Shown here: positions 51,642 to 60,116 of the stretch, piece by piece | Layout of the letters: each line of letters starts with the position of its first letter | Numbering within the stretch: position 1 is the first letter of the stretch | Assembly (NCBI RefSeq): GCF_024519315.1 | Contig: NZ_JANIIC010000036.1 | Location: 47,117 to 111,116, forward strand | DNA: 64,000 bases | Reading direction: 5' to 3' | DNA from: Streptomyces malaysiensis subsp. samsunensis | Lineage (GTDB): Bacteria; Actinomycetota; Actinomycetes; Streptomycetales; Streptomycetaceae | The notes under the pieces: model-generated | Databases searched by the model: none | The model's input: only the letters and a program-made list of their open reading frames with translations | Told to the model about the DNA's origin: nothing | Made by a program: the position numbers and the translations under genes

Positions 51642-52630
51642 CCGCCGCCGCCCCGCCGATGTCGACCAAAGCCCTGCTGACGGACGTCACCACCGTCCGG
51701 CTGCGCCCGCGCTACGAGGGCTCGAACATCTGCACCTGGATCGGCTTCAAACACGTCAACTACCTCGTCGAGGAAGCCGTGCTGGTGCACTTCGCGGAGT
51801 CCGGGGTGCCCGCGCGACGGCTGTACGAGGAGCACGGTCTCGGGCTGGACATCGTCGCCCTGGAGACCCGCATCCTGCACGCCTTCCACATGGACGACGT
51901 GGCCGAGGCCGAGGTGGTGCCGGACACCGCCGAGGACGACCGCACCCTCGGCTTCCGGGTGACCCTGCGCGTGGACCGCGACGGCTCGGTCCTCAAGGCC
52001 GTGGCCGCCAAGGTGCGGGTCTCGCTGCGCGCCGACTCCTATCTGCCGGAGCACGGTGAACCCTCGGCCGAGTTCGCGCACTTCGTGGTGGACCGGCTGG
52101 GCGCCGAGGCGGGCCCGGACGAGCTCGCCCCGATCCGGGTGCAGATGCCGGACGGCGACGAAAGCGCCGTCCTCGCCTCGCTGACCGAGGGCCGCAACGC
52201 CTACGCCTGGAAGTGGAACATCCCCTATCCGTACTGCCACTTCACCGAGCGGCTCCAGATGTCCGGCTATCTGCGGCTGATGGAGGAGGCCAAGGACCGC
52301 TTCGTGTTCGACCGGGGCATCTCCATCAAGACCCTGCTGGACGACCGCAAGTGGATACCGGTCGTTCCCCAGTCCTCGGTGCGCGTCATCGACGAGGCGG
52401 TGATGGAGGAGGACCTCTACACCGTCTACACGGTCGAGGAGATCTTCAAGGACCTCACCTACACCGCCCGGATGGACTGCTTCGTGGTCCGCGACGGCGC
52501 GCTCACCCTCACCGCCACCGGCCGGATCACCCATGGCTACGCGGTGATCGAGAACCGCAGCGACTGGCGGCTGGTCCCCTTCGACCGGCGGGTGCTGGAC
52601 GCGCTCGGCGGAGAACAGAGCGGCACCTGA
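51638..52630 (+). CDS. Double-hotdog thioesterase-like protein
   Basis: 330 residues with two hotdog halves. The first (about 20-140) has SNICTWIGFKHVNYLVEEAV then VLVHFAESGVPARRLYEEHG, a 4HBT-like helix. The second (about 185-320) has YCHFTERLQMSGYLRLMEEA and VIDEAVMEEDLYTVYTVEEI. Such acyl-thioesterase-type proteins hydrolyse or transfer acyl-ACP or acyl-CoA, so it may release the chain. ATGA overlap upstream and a TGATG overlap downstream place it firmly in the operon. Confidence 0.8.
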   Translation: MTAAAPPMSTKALLTDVTTVRLRPRYEGSNICTWIGFKHVNYLVEEAVLVHFAESGVPARRLYEEHGLGLDIVALETRILHAFHMDDVAEAEVVPDTAEDDRTLGFRVTLRVDRDGSVLKAVAAKVRVSLRADSYLPEHGEPSAEFAHFVVDRLGAEAGPDELAPIRVQMPDGDESAVLASLTEGRNAYAWKWNIPYPYCHFTERLQMSGYLRLMEEAKDRFVFDRGISIKTLLDDRKWIPVVPQSSVRVIDEAVMEEDLYTVYTVEEIFKDLTYTARMDCFVVRDGALTLTATGRITHGYAVIENRSDWRLVPFDRRVLDALGGEQSGT

Positions 52631-53916
52631 TGGACGACGTACTGGTCACCGGCCTCGGCGCGCTGTCCCCGCTGGGCGCGGGCGTCGACGCCTTCTGGCG
52701 CGGGATGCACGCGGCGGACACCGGGCCGACGCGGGTCCCCGACCCGCTCGCCCATATGGACCATCCGCTGATGTACCTGGTGCCGGAGGCCGACCTTCCG
52801 GACGGGCCGCCGGAGCGGGACGGGCTGCCGCTGGGGCGCGCCTCCCAGTTCGCGCTCGCGGCGGTGCGGGAGGCGGTCGCCGACGCGGGGCTGGCCGCGC
52901 CGCCGGGGCCGGATACGGGATCGGATACGGGACCGGACGCCGGGCCGGGCGCCCTGGGCGCCGGGGTCGATCCGCGCCGGGTGGCCGTCGCCCTCAGCAC
53001 CGGTATGGGCGACACGGATCTGCACGAGGGCTGGTGGACCGGCCAGGCCCCCGAGTCCGGCCGCTGGGCGCCCGCCTTCCCCCTGGCCTCGGTGGTCGGC
53101 GGATGGCTGGGCGCGCAGGGCGTCAACACCTGTGTCAGCAACGCGTGCGCCGCCGGCGGCTACGCGCTCTCGGTGGGCGCCGATCTGATCCGCTCCGGCG
53201 AGGCCGATGTGGTGATCGCGGGCGGCGCCGAGGCGTACTCCCGGGTCGCCCTGGCCTGTTTCAACCGGCTGGGCGCCATCGACCCCGAGCGCTGCCGCCC
53301 GTTCGCCGTCGAGCGGCGCGGCACCGTCTTCGGCGAGGGTGCCGCCGTGCTCGTCCTGGAGTCCGCCACGCACGCCCGCGCGCGCGGCGCGCGCACCGTC
53401 TACGGCCGTCTGGCGGGCGCCGGCTGGAGCTGCGACGCCTACCACGCGACCGCCCCCGAGCCCTCCGGTGAGCAGATCGAGCGCGCGATGCGCGAGGCGC
53501 TGCGGGAAGCGGGGACCGGGGCCGAGGTCGGGACCGGCTCGGGTACCGGCTCCGGGGCGGAGTCCGGCTCCGGCGGGCTGGGGTTCGTGATCCCGCACGG
53601 CACCGGCACCGAGCTCAACGACGTGGTGGAGAGCCGGGTGCTCGGCGCGCTGACGCCCCGGACACCCCTCTACAGCGTCAAGGCGCTCATCGGGCACACG
53701 GGCGGCGCGGCGGGCGCCTTCGCCGCGCTGGCCGCCAGTCTGGTGCTGCACCACAAGACGCTGCCGCCGAACGTGCCGGTCGGCGAGCGGGACCCCGAGT
53801 GCGGGGTGCCGCTGCCGTCCGGCTCCGCGCCCATGACCGGCGCGTACGGGCTGGTCAACGCCTATGCCTTCGGGGGCAACAACATCTCGCTCGTCTTCGG
53901 GGAGGCCGCCGCGTGA
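52630..53916 (+). CDS. Ketosynthase 3 (catalytic triad intact)
   Basis: 428 residues. Cys173 in VSNACAAGGYALSV, His323 in IPHGTGTELND and His356 in VKALIGHTGGAAGA. A small Gly/Pro/Asp insertion (about residues 94-114) and a Gly/Ser stretch near 300 make it slightly longer than the FabF norm. It is a third active condensing enzyme in one operon, perhaps specific for a starter or late extension. It overlaps the following KS-like gene by 4 bp. Confidence 0.92.
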   Translation: MDDVLVTGLGALSPLGAGVDAFWRGMHAADTGPTRVPDPLAHMDHPLMYLVPEADLPDGPPERDGLPLGRASQFALAAVREAVADAGLAAPPGPDTGSDTGPDAGPGALGAGVDPRRVAVALSTGMGDTDLHEGWWTGQAPESGRWAPAFPLASVVGGWLGAQGVNTCVSNACAAGGYALSVGADLIRSGEADVVIAGGAEAYSRVALACFNRLGAIDPERCRPFAVERRGTVFGEGAAVLVLESATHARARGARTVYGRLAGAGWSCDAYHATAPEPSGEQIERAMREALREAGTGAEVGTGSGTGSGAESGSGGLGFVIPHGTGTELNDVVESRVLGALTPRTPLYSVKALIGHTGGAAGAFAALAASLVLHHKTLPPNVPVGERDPECGVPLPSGSAPMTGAYGLVNAYAFGGNNISLVFGEAAA

Positions 53917-55664
53917 ACGACGCACATGCGGCCGCCGGGCCGGGGGTGGCGATGAACGGCGCGCCTTTGCGCCGTGTGGGCGGAGAGGCGAACGAGGGGG
54001 CGGCGGGCGACGCGCATGCGGTCGCCGGGCCGGGGATGGTGACGAGAGGCGCGTCTCTGGGCCGTGTGGGCGGAGAGGCGAACGAGGGGGCGGCGGGCGA
54101 CGCGCATGCGGTCGCCGGGCCGGGGATGGTGACGAGAGGCGCGCCTCTGGGCCGTGTGGGCGGAGAGGCGAGCGGGGAGGCGGCGGGTGGCGATCCGGCC
54201 GTCGGGCTGGTGGTGACGGGCATCGGCACCGTGGACGCGGACGGTTTCGACTTCCGTACGGCGCTCGGCCGTCACGGCTACAAGTACCTGCCCGCCGCCT
54301 CCCAGTACTTCCTCGCCGCGGCCAAGCGCGCGCTGGCCCAGGCGGGCCCGGAGGCCCTGGAGGCGGTAGGCCCCGAGGAACGCGGCGCCGCGGTGGGCAC
54401 CAACAGCGCAGCCGTCGCCCTGCACCACACGATGGACCGTACGGTCACCACCTCCGGGGCGGGTGATTTGTCCCCGGTCGCCGCGCCCTACTTCTCCATC
54501 AACCTCTTCGGCAGCCGCCTGGCCACCGAACACGACCTCAAGGGCTTCAACCTCACCTTCACCAGCCCCCGGGTCGCGGGCCTGGAGGCGCTCCAGACCG
54601 GTCAGCGCGCCCTCCTCACCGGCCGGGCCCGGCGTTTGCTGGCCGGGGCCACCGAGGAGGCGTTGCCCGAGGGCGAACCGGGGGCCGGCACCTCGGAGGC
54701 CGGGGCCGTCGCGCTGGTGCTGGAGCCCGAACCCGCCGCCCGGAGCCGGGGGGTGGCGGCGCTGGGCCGGGTGGGCGTCCGCTCGTTCTTCCTGCCGCCG
54801 AAGGCGGCCGCCTCCGCCGAGGGGGCCGAGCGCGCCGCGGCGCTGCTGCGGGACGCGCTGGACGCCCTCGGCCACCGGCCGGACCAGCCCCTGGCCGTCA
54901 CCGCCGTCCTCGACGACTCGCCGGTCGGCGAGGCCATGGCGGCGGCGCTGGACGAGAAGGCGCTGGACGAGAAAGCGCTGGGCGGGCGGCCACCGGCCGG
55001 GAAGCCCGAACGGGTCCCGGCGGGCGCGGGCGCCCTGGAGCCGGTGGCGCGCGTGGCCGCCGCCCTCGTCGCACCGGCCGGGCGCGCCCACGCCGTCATC
55101 ACCGCGGCGGCCGAGGGGAACGCCGCCGTATGCCTGGTCACCCCGGCGAGGGTGGACGCCACCCCGGGCGGCCCCGACGTCACTTCGGCCGAGGCAGGCG
55201 CCACCCCGGCCGGGCTGGGTGCCACTCCCGGCGGCCCTGACGTCACTTCGGCGGGGGCGGACGCCACCCCGGCGGGGGCGGGCGCCGCCCCTGGTGGCCC
55301 GGGCGCCACTCCCGGCGGCCCGGGCGCCACCCCCGGCGGCCCCGACGTCACCCTGGCGGGGGTGGACGCCACCCGGGGCGGCCCCGACGTCACTTCGGCC
55401 GGGGCAAGTGCCACCCCGGCCGGGCTGGGCGCCACTCCCGGCGGGCCTGACGTCACTTCGGCGGGGGCGGACGCCACCCCGGCCGAAGCAGGTGCCGCCC
55501 CTGGCGGGCTGGGTGCCACTCCTGGCGGGCTGGGTGCCACTCCTGGTGGGCCGGGTGCCGCCCCTGGCGGGCCGGGTGCCACCCCCGGCGGGCCCGGCGC
55601 CACCCCCGGGGGGCCCGGCATCACCCCCGGCGGGCCCCCCGGGGCGGAAGCGAGCAGCCGATGA
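53913..55664 (+). CDS. KS-like protein B with repeat-built ends
   Basis: 583 residues. The core (about 95-410) is ketosynthase-like: VVTGIGTVDADGFDFRTALG, YKYLPAASQYFLAAAKRAL and TFTSPRVAGLEALQTGQRAL, where the active Cys is replaced by Ser/Pro context and the His motifs are absent. The first 90 residues are three copies of a 30-residue repeat. The last 165 are Gly/Ala/Pro/Thr low complexity. The core likely serves as a non-catalytic partner of ketosynthase 3; the ends look like recent DNA-repeat growth. GTG 53913 overlaps the upstream stop. Confidence 0.72.
   Translation: MNDAHAAAGPGVAMNGAPLRRVGGEANEGAAGDAHAVAGPGMVTRGASLGRVGGEANEGAAGDAHAVAGPGMVTRGAPLGRVGGEASGEAAGGDPAVGLVVTGIGTVDADGFDFRTALGRHGYKYLPAASQYFLAAAKRALAQAGPEALEAVGPEERGAAVGTNSAAVALHHTMDRTVTTSGAGDLSPVAAPYFSINLFGSRLATEHDLKGFNLTFTSPRVAGLEALQTGQRALLTGRARRLLAGATEEALPEGEPGAGTSEAGAVALVLEPEPAARSRGVAALGRVGVRSFFLPPKAAASAEGAERAAALLRDALDALGHRPDQPLAVTAVLDDSPVGEAMAAALDEKALDEKALGGRPPAGKPERVPAGAGALEPVARVAAALVAPAGRAHAVITAAAEGNAAVCLVTPARVDATPGGPDVTSAEAGATPAGLGATPGGPDVTSAGADATPAGAGAAPGGPGATPGGPGATPGGPDVTLAGVDATRGGPDVTSAGASATPAGLGATPGGPDVTSAGADATPAEAGAAPGGLGATPGGLGATPGGPGAAPGGPGATPGGPGATPGGPGITPGGPPGAEASSR
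53971..54180. repeat. 90-bp tandem repeat at the start of KS-like gene B
   Basis: The GCCGTGTGGGCGGAGAGGCG segment recurs at 53971, 54061 and 54151, exactly 90 bp apart, with near-identical sequence in between. The unit keeps the frame and gives a 30-residue peptide repeat (GRVGGEANEGAAGDAHAVAG core). Confidence 0.93.
55150..55640. repeat. Degenerate GC-rich repeats at the end of KS-like gene B
   Basis: About 490 bp of shuffled units such as GGTGCCACTCCTGGCGGGC and GACGTCACTTCGGC, encoding ATPGGPDVTSAGAD-like peptide. The longer superunit near 55190-55270 recurs near 55400-55480. Confidence 0.85.
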
Positions 55665-55689
55665 GCGGACGACGGAGGGCGAGCGAGCG

Positions 55690-56481
55690 ATGATCACCCG
55701 ACTCGAAGGTTCCTGGTGCCTGGTCCTGGGCGCGTCCAGCGGTATGGGCCTGGCCATCGCCCATGAACTGGCCCGCGAGGGCGTCCACATCCTCGGCGTC
55801 CACTTCGACACCACCGACGGCCAGGAGAAGGCCGCCGTCGCCCGGGAGGAGATGCGCGGCCACGGCGTCGAGGCCCACTTCTTCAACGCCAACGCCGCCT
55901 CCGCCCGCACCCGCGAGGAGCTGCTGCCCCGGTTCGAGGAGCTGACCGGCGGCGCGGGCATCCGGATCGTGGTGCACTCGCTCGCCTTCGGCACCCTGCT
56001 GCCGTACGTCGGCGCGGCGGGCGAGGACAGCCTGACCTCCCGCCAGATGAACATGACGCTCGATGTGATGGCGCACTCCCTCGTCTACTGGACCCAGGAC
56101 CTGTTCACCGCCGGGCTGCTGCGCCAGGGCGCCAAGGTGTACGCGATGACCAGCGCCGGGGGAGCCAGGGTGATGCCCCACTACGGCGCGGTCTCCGCCG
56201 CCAAGGCCGCCCTGGAGTCCCATGTGCGCCAGCTGGCCCTGGAGCTCGCCCCCTCCGGCATCGCCGTCAACGCGCTGCGCGCCGGGGTCACCCCGACCCC
56301 GTCCATGGAGCGCATCCCCGGCAGCGACCGGCTCGCCGCCCACGCCCGGGACCTCAATCCGCACCGGCGGCTGACCCGGCCCGAGGACGTCGCCGAGGCG
56401 GTCTCGCTGCTCTCGCGCACCGACTCCTCCTGGATCACCGGCAATGTGATCGGCGTGGACGGCGGTGAGCTGCTGACATGA
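55690..56481 (+). CDS. Enoyl-ACP reductase of FabI/FabL type (SDR, Y-x6-K)
   Basis: 263 residues, SDR fold with cofactor loop VLGASSGMGLAIAHELA. The active site reads HYGAVSAAKAALE, giving Tyr165 and Lys172 seven residues apart. This Y-x6-K spacing marks enoyl reductases (FabI, FabL), whereas ketoreductases have Y-x3-K as in the FabG gene at 61167. It would saturate some double bonds of the growing chain. The C-terminal WITGNVIGVDGGELLT is typical. Confidence 0.87.
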   Translation: MITRLEGSWCLVLGASSGMGLAIAHELAREGVHILGVHFDTTDGQEKAAVAREEMRGHGVEAHFFNANAASARTREELLPRFEELTGGAGIRIVVHSLAFGTLLPYVGAAGEDSLTSRQMNMTLDVMAHSLVYWTQDLFTAGLLRQGAKVYAMTSAGGARVMPHYGAVSAAKAALESHVRQLALELAPSGIAVNALRAGVTPTPSMERIPGSDRLAAHARDLNPHRRLTRPEDVAEAVSLLSRTDSSWITGNVIGVDGGELLT

Positions 56482-56804
56482 CGGCCCATCTGCTGATCGA
56501 GACCGGCGGGCCGCAGACCGGACCCGCCTGCGAGCGGTTCCTCGGCGACGCCGCGCGGCTGGCCAGGGACGGCCATCAGGTGGTGCTGTTCCTCGTCGAG
56601 AACGGCGTGACCGCCGCCGTCCCCGGTGCCGCCCCCGGAATCGAGACGTTCCTGAGCGACGGCGGCGAGCTGTGGGTGGACACCTTCTCCGCCGCCCAGC
56701 GCGCCCTGCCCGCCGCCGATCTGACGCCCCGGGCGCGGCTGGTGGAGATGGACGACGTGGCCGCCAAGCTGCTGGAGCCACGGGTCAGGGCGGTGTGGCA
56801 CTGA
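56478..56804 (+). CDS. DsrE-superfamily protein 1 (DsrH/DsrE-like)
   Basis: 108 residues with the alpha/beta DsrE fold pattern: HLLIETGGPQTGPACERFLG, then DGHQVVLFLVENGVTAAVPG and LWVDTFSAAQRALPAADL. The one Cys (C18) lies in helix 1, not at the usual acceptor position. ATGA overlap with the enoyl reductase and TGATG overlap with the next DsrE gene. Possibly a scaffold subunit of a DsrEFH-like complex. Confidence 0.72.
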   Translation: MTAHLLIETGGPQTGPACERFLGDAARLARDGHQVVLFLVENGVTAAVPGAAPGIETFLSDGGELWVDTFSAAQRALPAADLTPRARLVEMDDVAAKLLEPRVRAVWH

Positions 56805-57211
56805 TGCCCAGGCCCGTTCCCCGTACCGATGTGCTGCTCAACCTCTTCGGCGCGCCCCACCAGAGCGACCTGGTCACCTCGGCGCTGCGGCTTGCCGGCG
56901 CGCTGCTCGCCCGGGGCGCCCGGGTGCAGATCTGGACCTGCGGTGACGCCACCCGGCTGACCGGCGCGGCCCTCGGCGATACCAAACCGCGCGACTACAC
57001 CGACCTGGGCCGCGAGTATCCGTCCGCCGCCCGGGTCGTCCGCGAGTTGATCGAGGATCACCCCGACCGGCTGTACTGGTACGTGTGCCGCTTCTGCGCC
57101 GAGGAGCGGGGCGCCGCCGACCAGATACCGCAGGTCCGTACGCGAGCGCCCTTCGTCTTCGCCGAGCATGTGAACGCGGCGGACAAGAGCCTGCTCATGG
57201 GGGTGTGCTGA
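56804..57211 (+). CDS. DsrE-superfamily protein 2 with Cys motifs
   Basis: 135 residues. LLNLFGAPHQSDLVTSALRL and ARVQIWTCGDATRL (C46) match the DsrE/TusD pattern with a Cys at the end of strand 2. A CRFC motif (C95-C98) in YWYVCRFCAEERGAA and a C-terminal Cys (C135) follow. These could carry persulfide or bind metal. It is the best candidate of the trio for sulfur transfer. It lies between two other DsrE genes in the operon. Confidence 0.75.
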   Translation: MPRPVPRTDVLLNLFGAPHQSDLVTSALRLAGALLARGARVQIWTCGDATRLTGAALGDTKPRDYTDLGREYPSAARVVRELIEDHPDRLYWYVCRFCAEERGAADQIPQVRTRAPFVFAEHVNAADKSLLMGVC

Positions 57212-57214
57212 GCC

Positions 57215-57610
57215 ATGGGCGACCAGGCGCGCTGGCTGCTGATCGTGGAGAAGGCGTACCGGGGCTCGATCGAGACCCAGTACGCCGACGTGCTGTACTG
57301 CGTGCCCGATCTGCACCGGCAGAGCGGCGGCTGCGATGTGGCGCTGCGCGGCCCCGCCGTCGGCTACGCCCTCGACACCGGCTCCCGGCCTTCGCTGCGC
57401 CTGGGCGACCGCACCCTGGACACCCTGCCCCATCCCCCCGCCTCCGTGGCGAAGCTGCTGGCCGCCGGGGTGACCGTGCTGGCCGAGCGGGACGGCCTGG
57501 CCGCCCTCGGCCGCACCGCCGCCGAGCGGCTGCTGCCCGGCGTACGCGTCATCGAGGGCGACGACCTCGCGGCGCGCTGGCCCTCCTACGAACAGGTGTG
57601 GTTCCTGTGA
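57215..57610 (+). CDS. DsrE-superfamily protein 3
   Basis: 131 residues: WLLIVEKAYRGSIETQYADV with C29 in VLYCVPDLHRQSGGC (second Cys C40), then CDVALRGPAVGYALD and ASVAKLLAAGVTVLAERDG, the DsrE-fold core. It starts 3 bp after the preceding DsrE gene. Together with the two before it, it could form a DsrEFH- or TusBCD-like hetero-oligomer. Confidence 0.7.
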   Translation: MGDQARWLLIVEKAYRGSIETQYADVLYCVPDLHRQSGGCDVALRGPAVGYALDTGSRPSLRLGDRTLDTLPHPPASVAKLLAAGVTVLAERDGLAALGRTAAERLLPGVRVIEGDDLAARWPSYEQVWFL

Positions 57611-57681
57611 CCCGCCCCTCCCACGGCCCCATGGCCCCAACCGACATTCCCTTGGCCTCTACCGAAGGAGCACCCGTACCC

Positions 57682-58809
57682 ATGGTCAACGCCCCCGGCG
57701 GGGCAGCCCCGGTCATCTCGGCCTGGACCGCCGTATCGCCCCTGGGACTGCGCGGGTCCGACTTCGCCGCGGCCCTGCGGTCCGGCCGCACGGCTGGCCG
57801 GCCGCTGGACCCCGAGGAGTGGTCGGTGCCGTTCCGCGAGGCGAGCCTCGTGCCCGACTTCCACATCCGGCAGATCCTCGGCCGCAAGGGCACCCGCTCC
57901 ATGGACCGGGCCACCGGGCTCGCCGTCACCGCGATCCGCCATCTGCTGACCGGGGAGCGGGAGTTCGCCGAGGCCGAGCGGCTGCCGGGAGTGGACGAGG
58001 AGACCGGCCTCGCGCTCGGCACCAGCACCGGCTCCGCCCAGAGCATCATGGACTTCACCCGGGACTCGCTGGTGGGGGAGAAGCCCTTCTACGTGGACCC
58101 GGCCCGGTTCCCCAACACCGTGATGAACTGCGCGGCCGGCCAGTCCGCCATCTGGCACGGGCTCAGGGGCCCCAACACCACCATCGCGGGCGGCCGCGCC
58201 ACCGGGCTGCTCGCCCTCCGGTACGCGATGCGGCTCCAGCGCGCCGGACGGGCCAGGGCCGTGTTGTGCGGGGCGGTCGAGGAGTTCTCCTCCGCCCGCG
58301 CCTGGCTGGAGTGGCACGCCCGCGCGGACGGGGACGGCGCCGACAGCGCCGCCGTGCTCGGGGAGGGCGCGGCCGTATGGCTGCTGGAGCCCGACGCCTC
58401 GGCGCGCGAGCACGGCCGTAAGGGGCTCGCCGAGGTGCTGGGCCTGGAGTTCGGCTGCGCCCCGGACGCGACGGCGGCCCGTACGGTGCTCGCCGAGGCG
58501 ATCGCCCGGCTGCTGCACCGCACCGGTGTGCCCCCCGGCGAGCTGAGCGCCGTCGCCGACTCCGGCGCCCCAGGGGCCGAGGGGGAGGCCGAACGCGCCG
58601 CGCTCGCCGACGCCCTCGACGGCAAGGAGCCGCCGCGGATCACGGTCGCCGACACCATCGGCGACACCTGCGCCGCCGCTGCGGCCTTCCAGATCGCCGC
58701 CGTGCTCGCGATGGCCGAGCGCAAGGAGATCTCCCCCGGCGCGACCGCTCTGGTCACCACCGTGGACCGGGACGGCGTGGTCGGCGCGGCCCTGCTGCGG
58801 ATCCGGTGA
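57682..58809 (+). CDS. KS-like protein without catalytic residues, C
   Basis: About 375 residues. The fold is ketosynthase-like (VISAWTAVSPLGLRGSDFAA, FPNTVMNCAAGQSAIWHGLR) but the nucleophile region reads TTIAGGRATGLLALRYA with no Cys, and GDTCAAAAAFQIAAVL replaces the GHT-x-G motif. A third non-catalytic KS homologue. The ATG at 57682 follows GAAGGAG; a GTG at 57607 overlapping the upstream stop is an alternative. Confidence 0.82.
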   Translation: MVNAPGGAAPVISAWTAVSPLGLRGSDFAAALRSGRTAGRPLDPEEWSVPFREASLVPDFHIRQILGRKGTRSMDRATGLAVTAIRHLLTGEREFAEAERLPGVDEETGLALGTSTGSAQSIMDFTRDSLVGEKPFYVDPARFPNTVMNCAAGQSAIWHGLRGPNTTIAGGRATGLLALRYAMRLQRAGRARAVLCGAVEEFSSARAWLEWHARADGDGADSAAVLGEGAAVWLLEPDASAREHGRKGLAEVLGLEFGCAPDATAARTVLAEAIARLLHRTGVPPGELSAVADSGAPGAEGEAERAALADALDGKEPPRITVADTIGDTCAAAAAFQIAAVLAMAERKEISPGATALVTTVDRDGVVGAALLRIR

Positions 58810-58847
58810 CGGGCCGGCCGCCCCCTGAACTGAAGGAGCTGGTTGAG

Positions 58848-59825
58848 ATGACGGACCGAGAGACGACGGGCGGAGCCGCCCACGACGGCGCGCCCCGTAC
58901 GGCGCTGGTCTTCCCCGGACAGGGCGCCCAGAAGTCGGGCATGGGCCAGGCGTGGCGGGACACCGAGTCCTGGGCGCTGGTGGCCGAGATCTCGGACCAC
59001 ACCGGTGTCGACGTCGAGGAACTCCTGCTGAAGGCGGACGACGAGACGTTGCGCCGCACCGACCTCGCCCAGATCGCCGTCTTCACCACCGAGGTGCTCG
59101 CCCACCGCGAGGCGGCGGCCGCCGGGCTGCTGGGCGAGGTGGTGGCCTGCGCCGGGCACAGCCTGGGCGAGTACACCGCGCTGTACGCCGCCGGGGCCGT
59201 GCCGCTCGCCGACACCGCCCGCCTCGTCGCCGCTCGCGGCCGCGCCATGCGTGCGTGCGCCGAGCGGTCGCCCGGCACCATGGCCGCCGTGGTGCGGCTC
59301 GGCCCCGAGACCGTGGAGGCGCTGGTCGCCCGGGTCCAGGAGGACGGCGGCCAGGTCTGGGTGGCCAATGTCAACGCACCCGGCGCCATCGTGCTCTCCG
59401 GCACCGCCGAGGCCGTCGACCGGCTCGCCGAACTGGCCGTGGAGAGCGAGGGCAAGGTGATCCGGCTCGCCGTGGGCGGCGCCTTCCACAGCCCGCTGAT
59501 GGCCGCGGCCGCCGATGAGCTGCGCGAGGCCCTGGCCGCCGTGCGCTTCGCCCCCGAGCACCTCCCGGTCGTCGCCAACGTGGACGCCCGCCCGTACGCG
59601 AGCGGCGAGCGCTGGCGCGACCTCGAACTGAACCAGCTCACCAGCCCGGTGCGCTGGGAGGAGAGCGTCCGCACGCTCGCCGGTGAACTGGGCTGCAACC
59701 GGTTCGTGGAGCTGGGCCCCGGGCGCCAGCTGACCGGCATGATCCGCCGGATCGCGGACGGCGCGCTCACCGTCCCGGTCGAGTCGGCCGCCGCGCTCGC
59801 CAAGCTGACCACCCCCGAACCCTGA
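58848..59825 (+). CDS. Malonyl-CoA:ACP acyltransferase (FabD-like)
   Basis: About 325 residues. The acyltransferase motif is GHSLGEYTALYAAGAV with the nucleophilic Ser; N-terminal ALVFPGQGAQKSGMG; the second catalytic residue is His in GGAFHSPLMAAA. It loads malonyl units on the cluster ACPs, so the pathway does not rely only on the primary FabD. AAGGAG is nine bases before ATG 58848; a GTG at 58806 overlaps the upstream stop. Confidence 0.93.
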   Translation: MTDRETTGGAAHDGAPRTALVFPGQGAQKSGMGQAWRDTESWALVAEISDHTGVDVEELLLKADDETLRRTDLAQIAVFTTEVLAHREAAAAGLLGEVVACAGHSLGEYTALYAAGAVPLADTARLVAARGRAMRACAERSPGTMAAVVRLGPETVEALVARVQEDGGQVWVANVNAPGAIVLSGTAEAVDRLAELAVESEGKVIRLAVGGAFHSPLMAAAADELREALAAVRFAPEHLPVVANVDARPYASGERWRDLELNQLTSPVRWEESVRTLAGELGCNRFVELGPGRQLTGMIRRIADGALTVPVESAAALAKLTTPEP

Positions 59826-59860
59826 GCCCCACCCCCCTGAGAGCGGAAGGAGACCCCCGC

Positions 59861-60115
59861 ATGGCCGACGCCACCGCCGCCCTGGACATGGACGAGCTGC
59901 GCACCTTTGTCGCGGATGTGCTCGATGTGGACGAGGAGGACGTCACCGACGACGCCGACTTCGTCAAGACGCTGGGCGTGGACTCGCTGATGGCCCTGGA
60001 GGTCATGGTCGTCCTGGAGAAGAAGTACTCGGTGAAGCTGGAGGAGCGGGAGATGAAGGACATCACCACGCTCCGGAAGGTGCACGACCTGCTCGCCTCG
60101 AAGATGGGGAAGTGA
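59861..60115 (+). CDS. Acyl carrier protein, second of two
   Basis: 84 residues, acidic. Phosphopantetheine Ser42 in LGVDSLMALEVMVVLEKKY, a canonical D-S-L. Starts 35 bp after the acyltransferase with GGAAGGAGA upstream, and ends one base before the first dehydratase. Probably the main extension carrier. Confidence 0.93.
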   Translation: MADATAALDMDELRTFVADVLDVDEEDVTDDADFVKTLGVDSLMALEVMVVLEKKYSVKLEEREMKDITTLRKVHDLLASKMGK

Positions 60116-60116
60116 G

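Noticed and set aside
53862..56054. A 730-codon minus-strand frame over KS-like gene B and the enoyl reductase
   Set aside because: Antisense of repeat-rich GC DNA; no start signal or domain.
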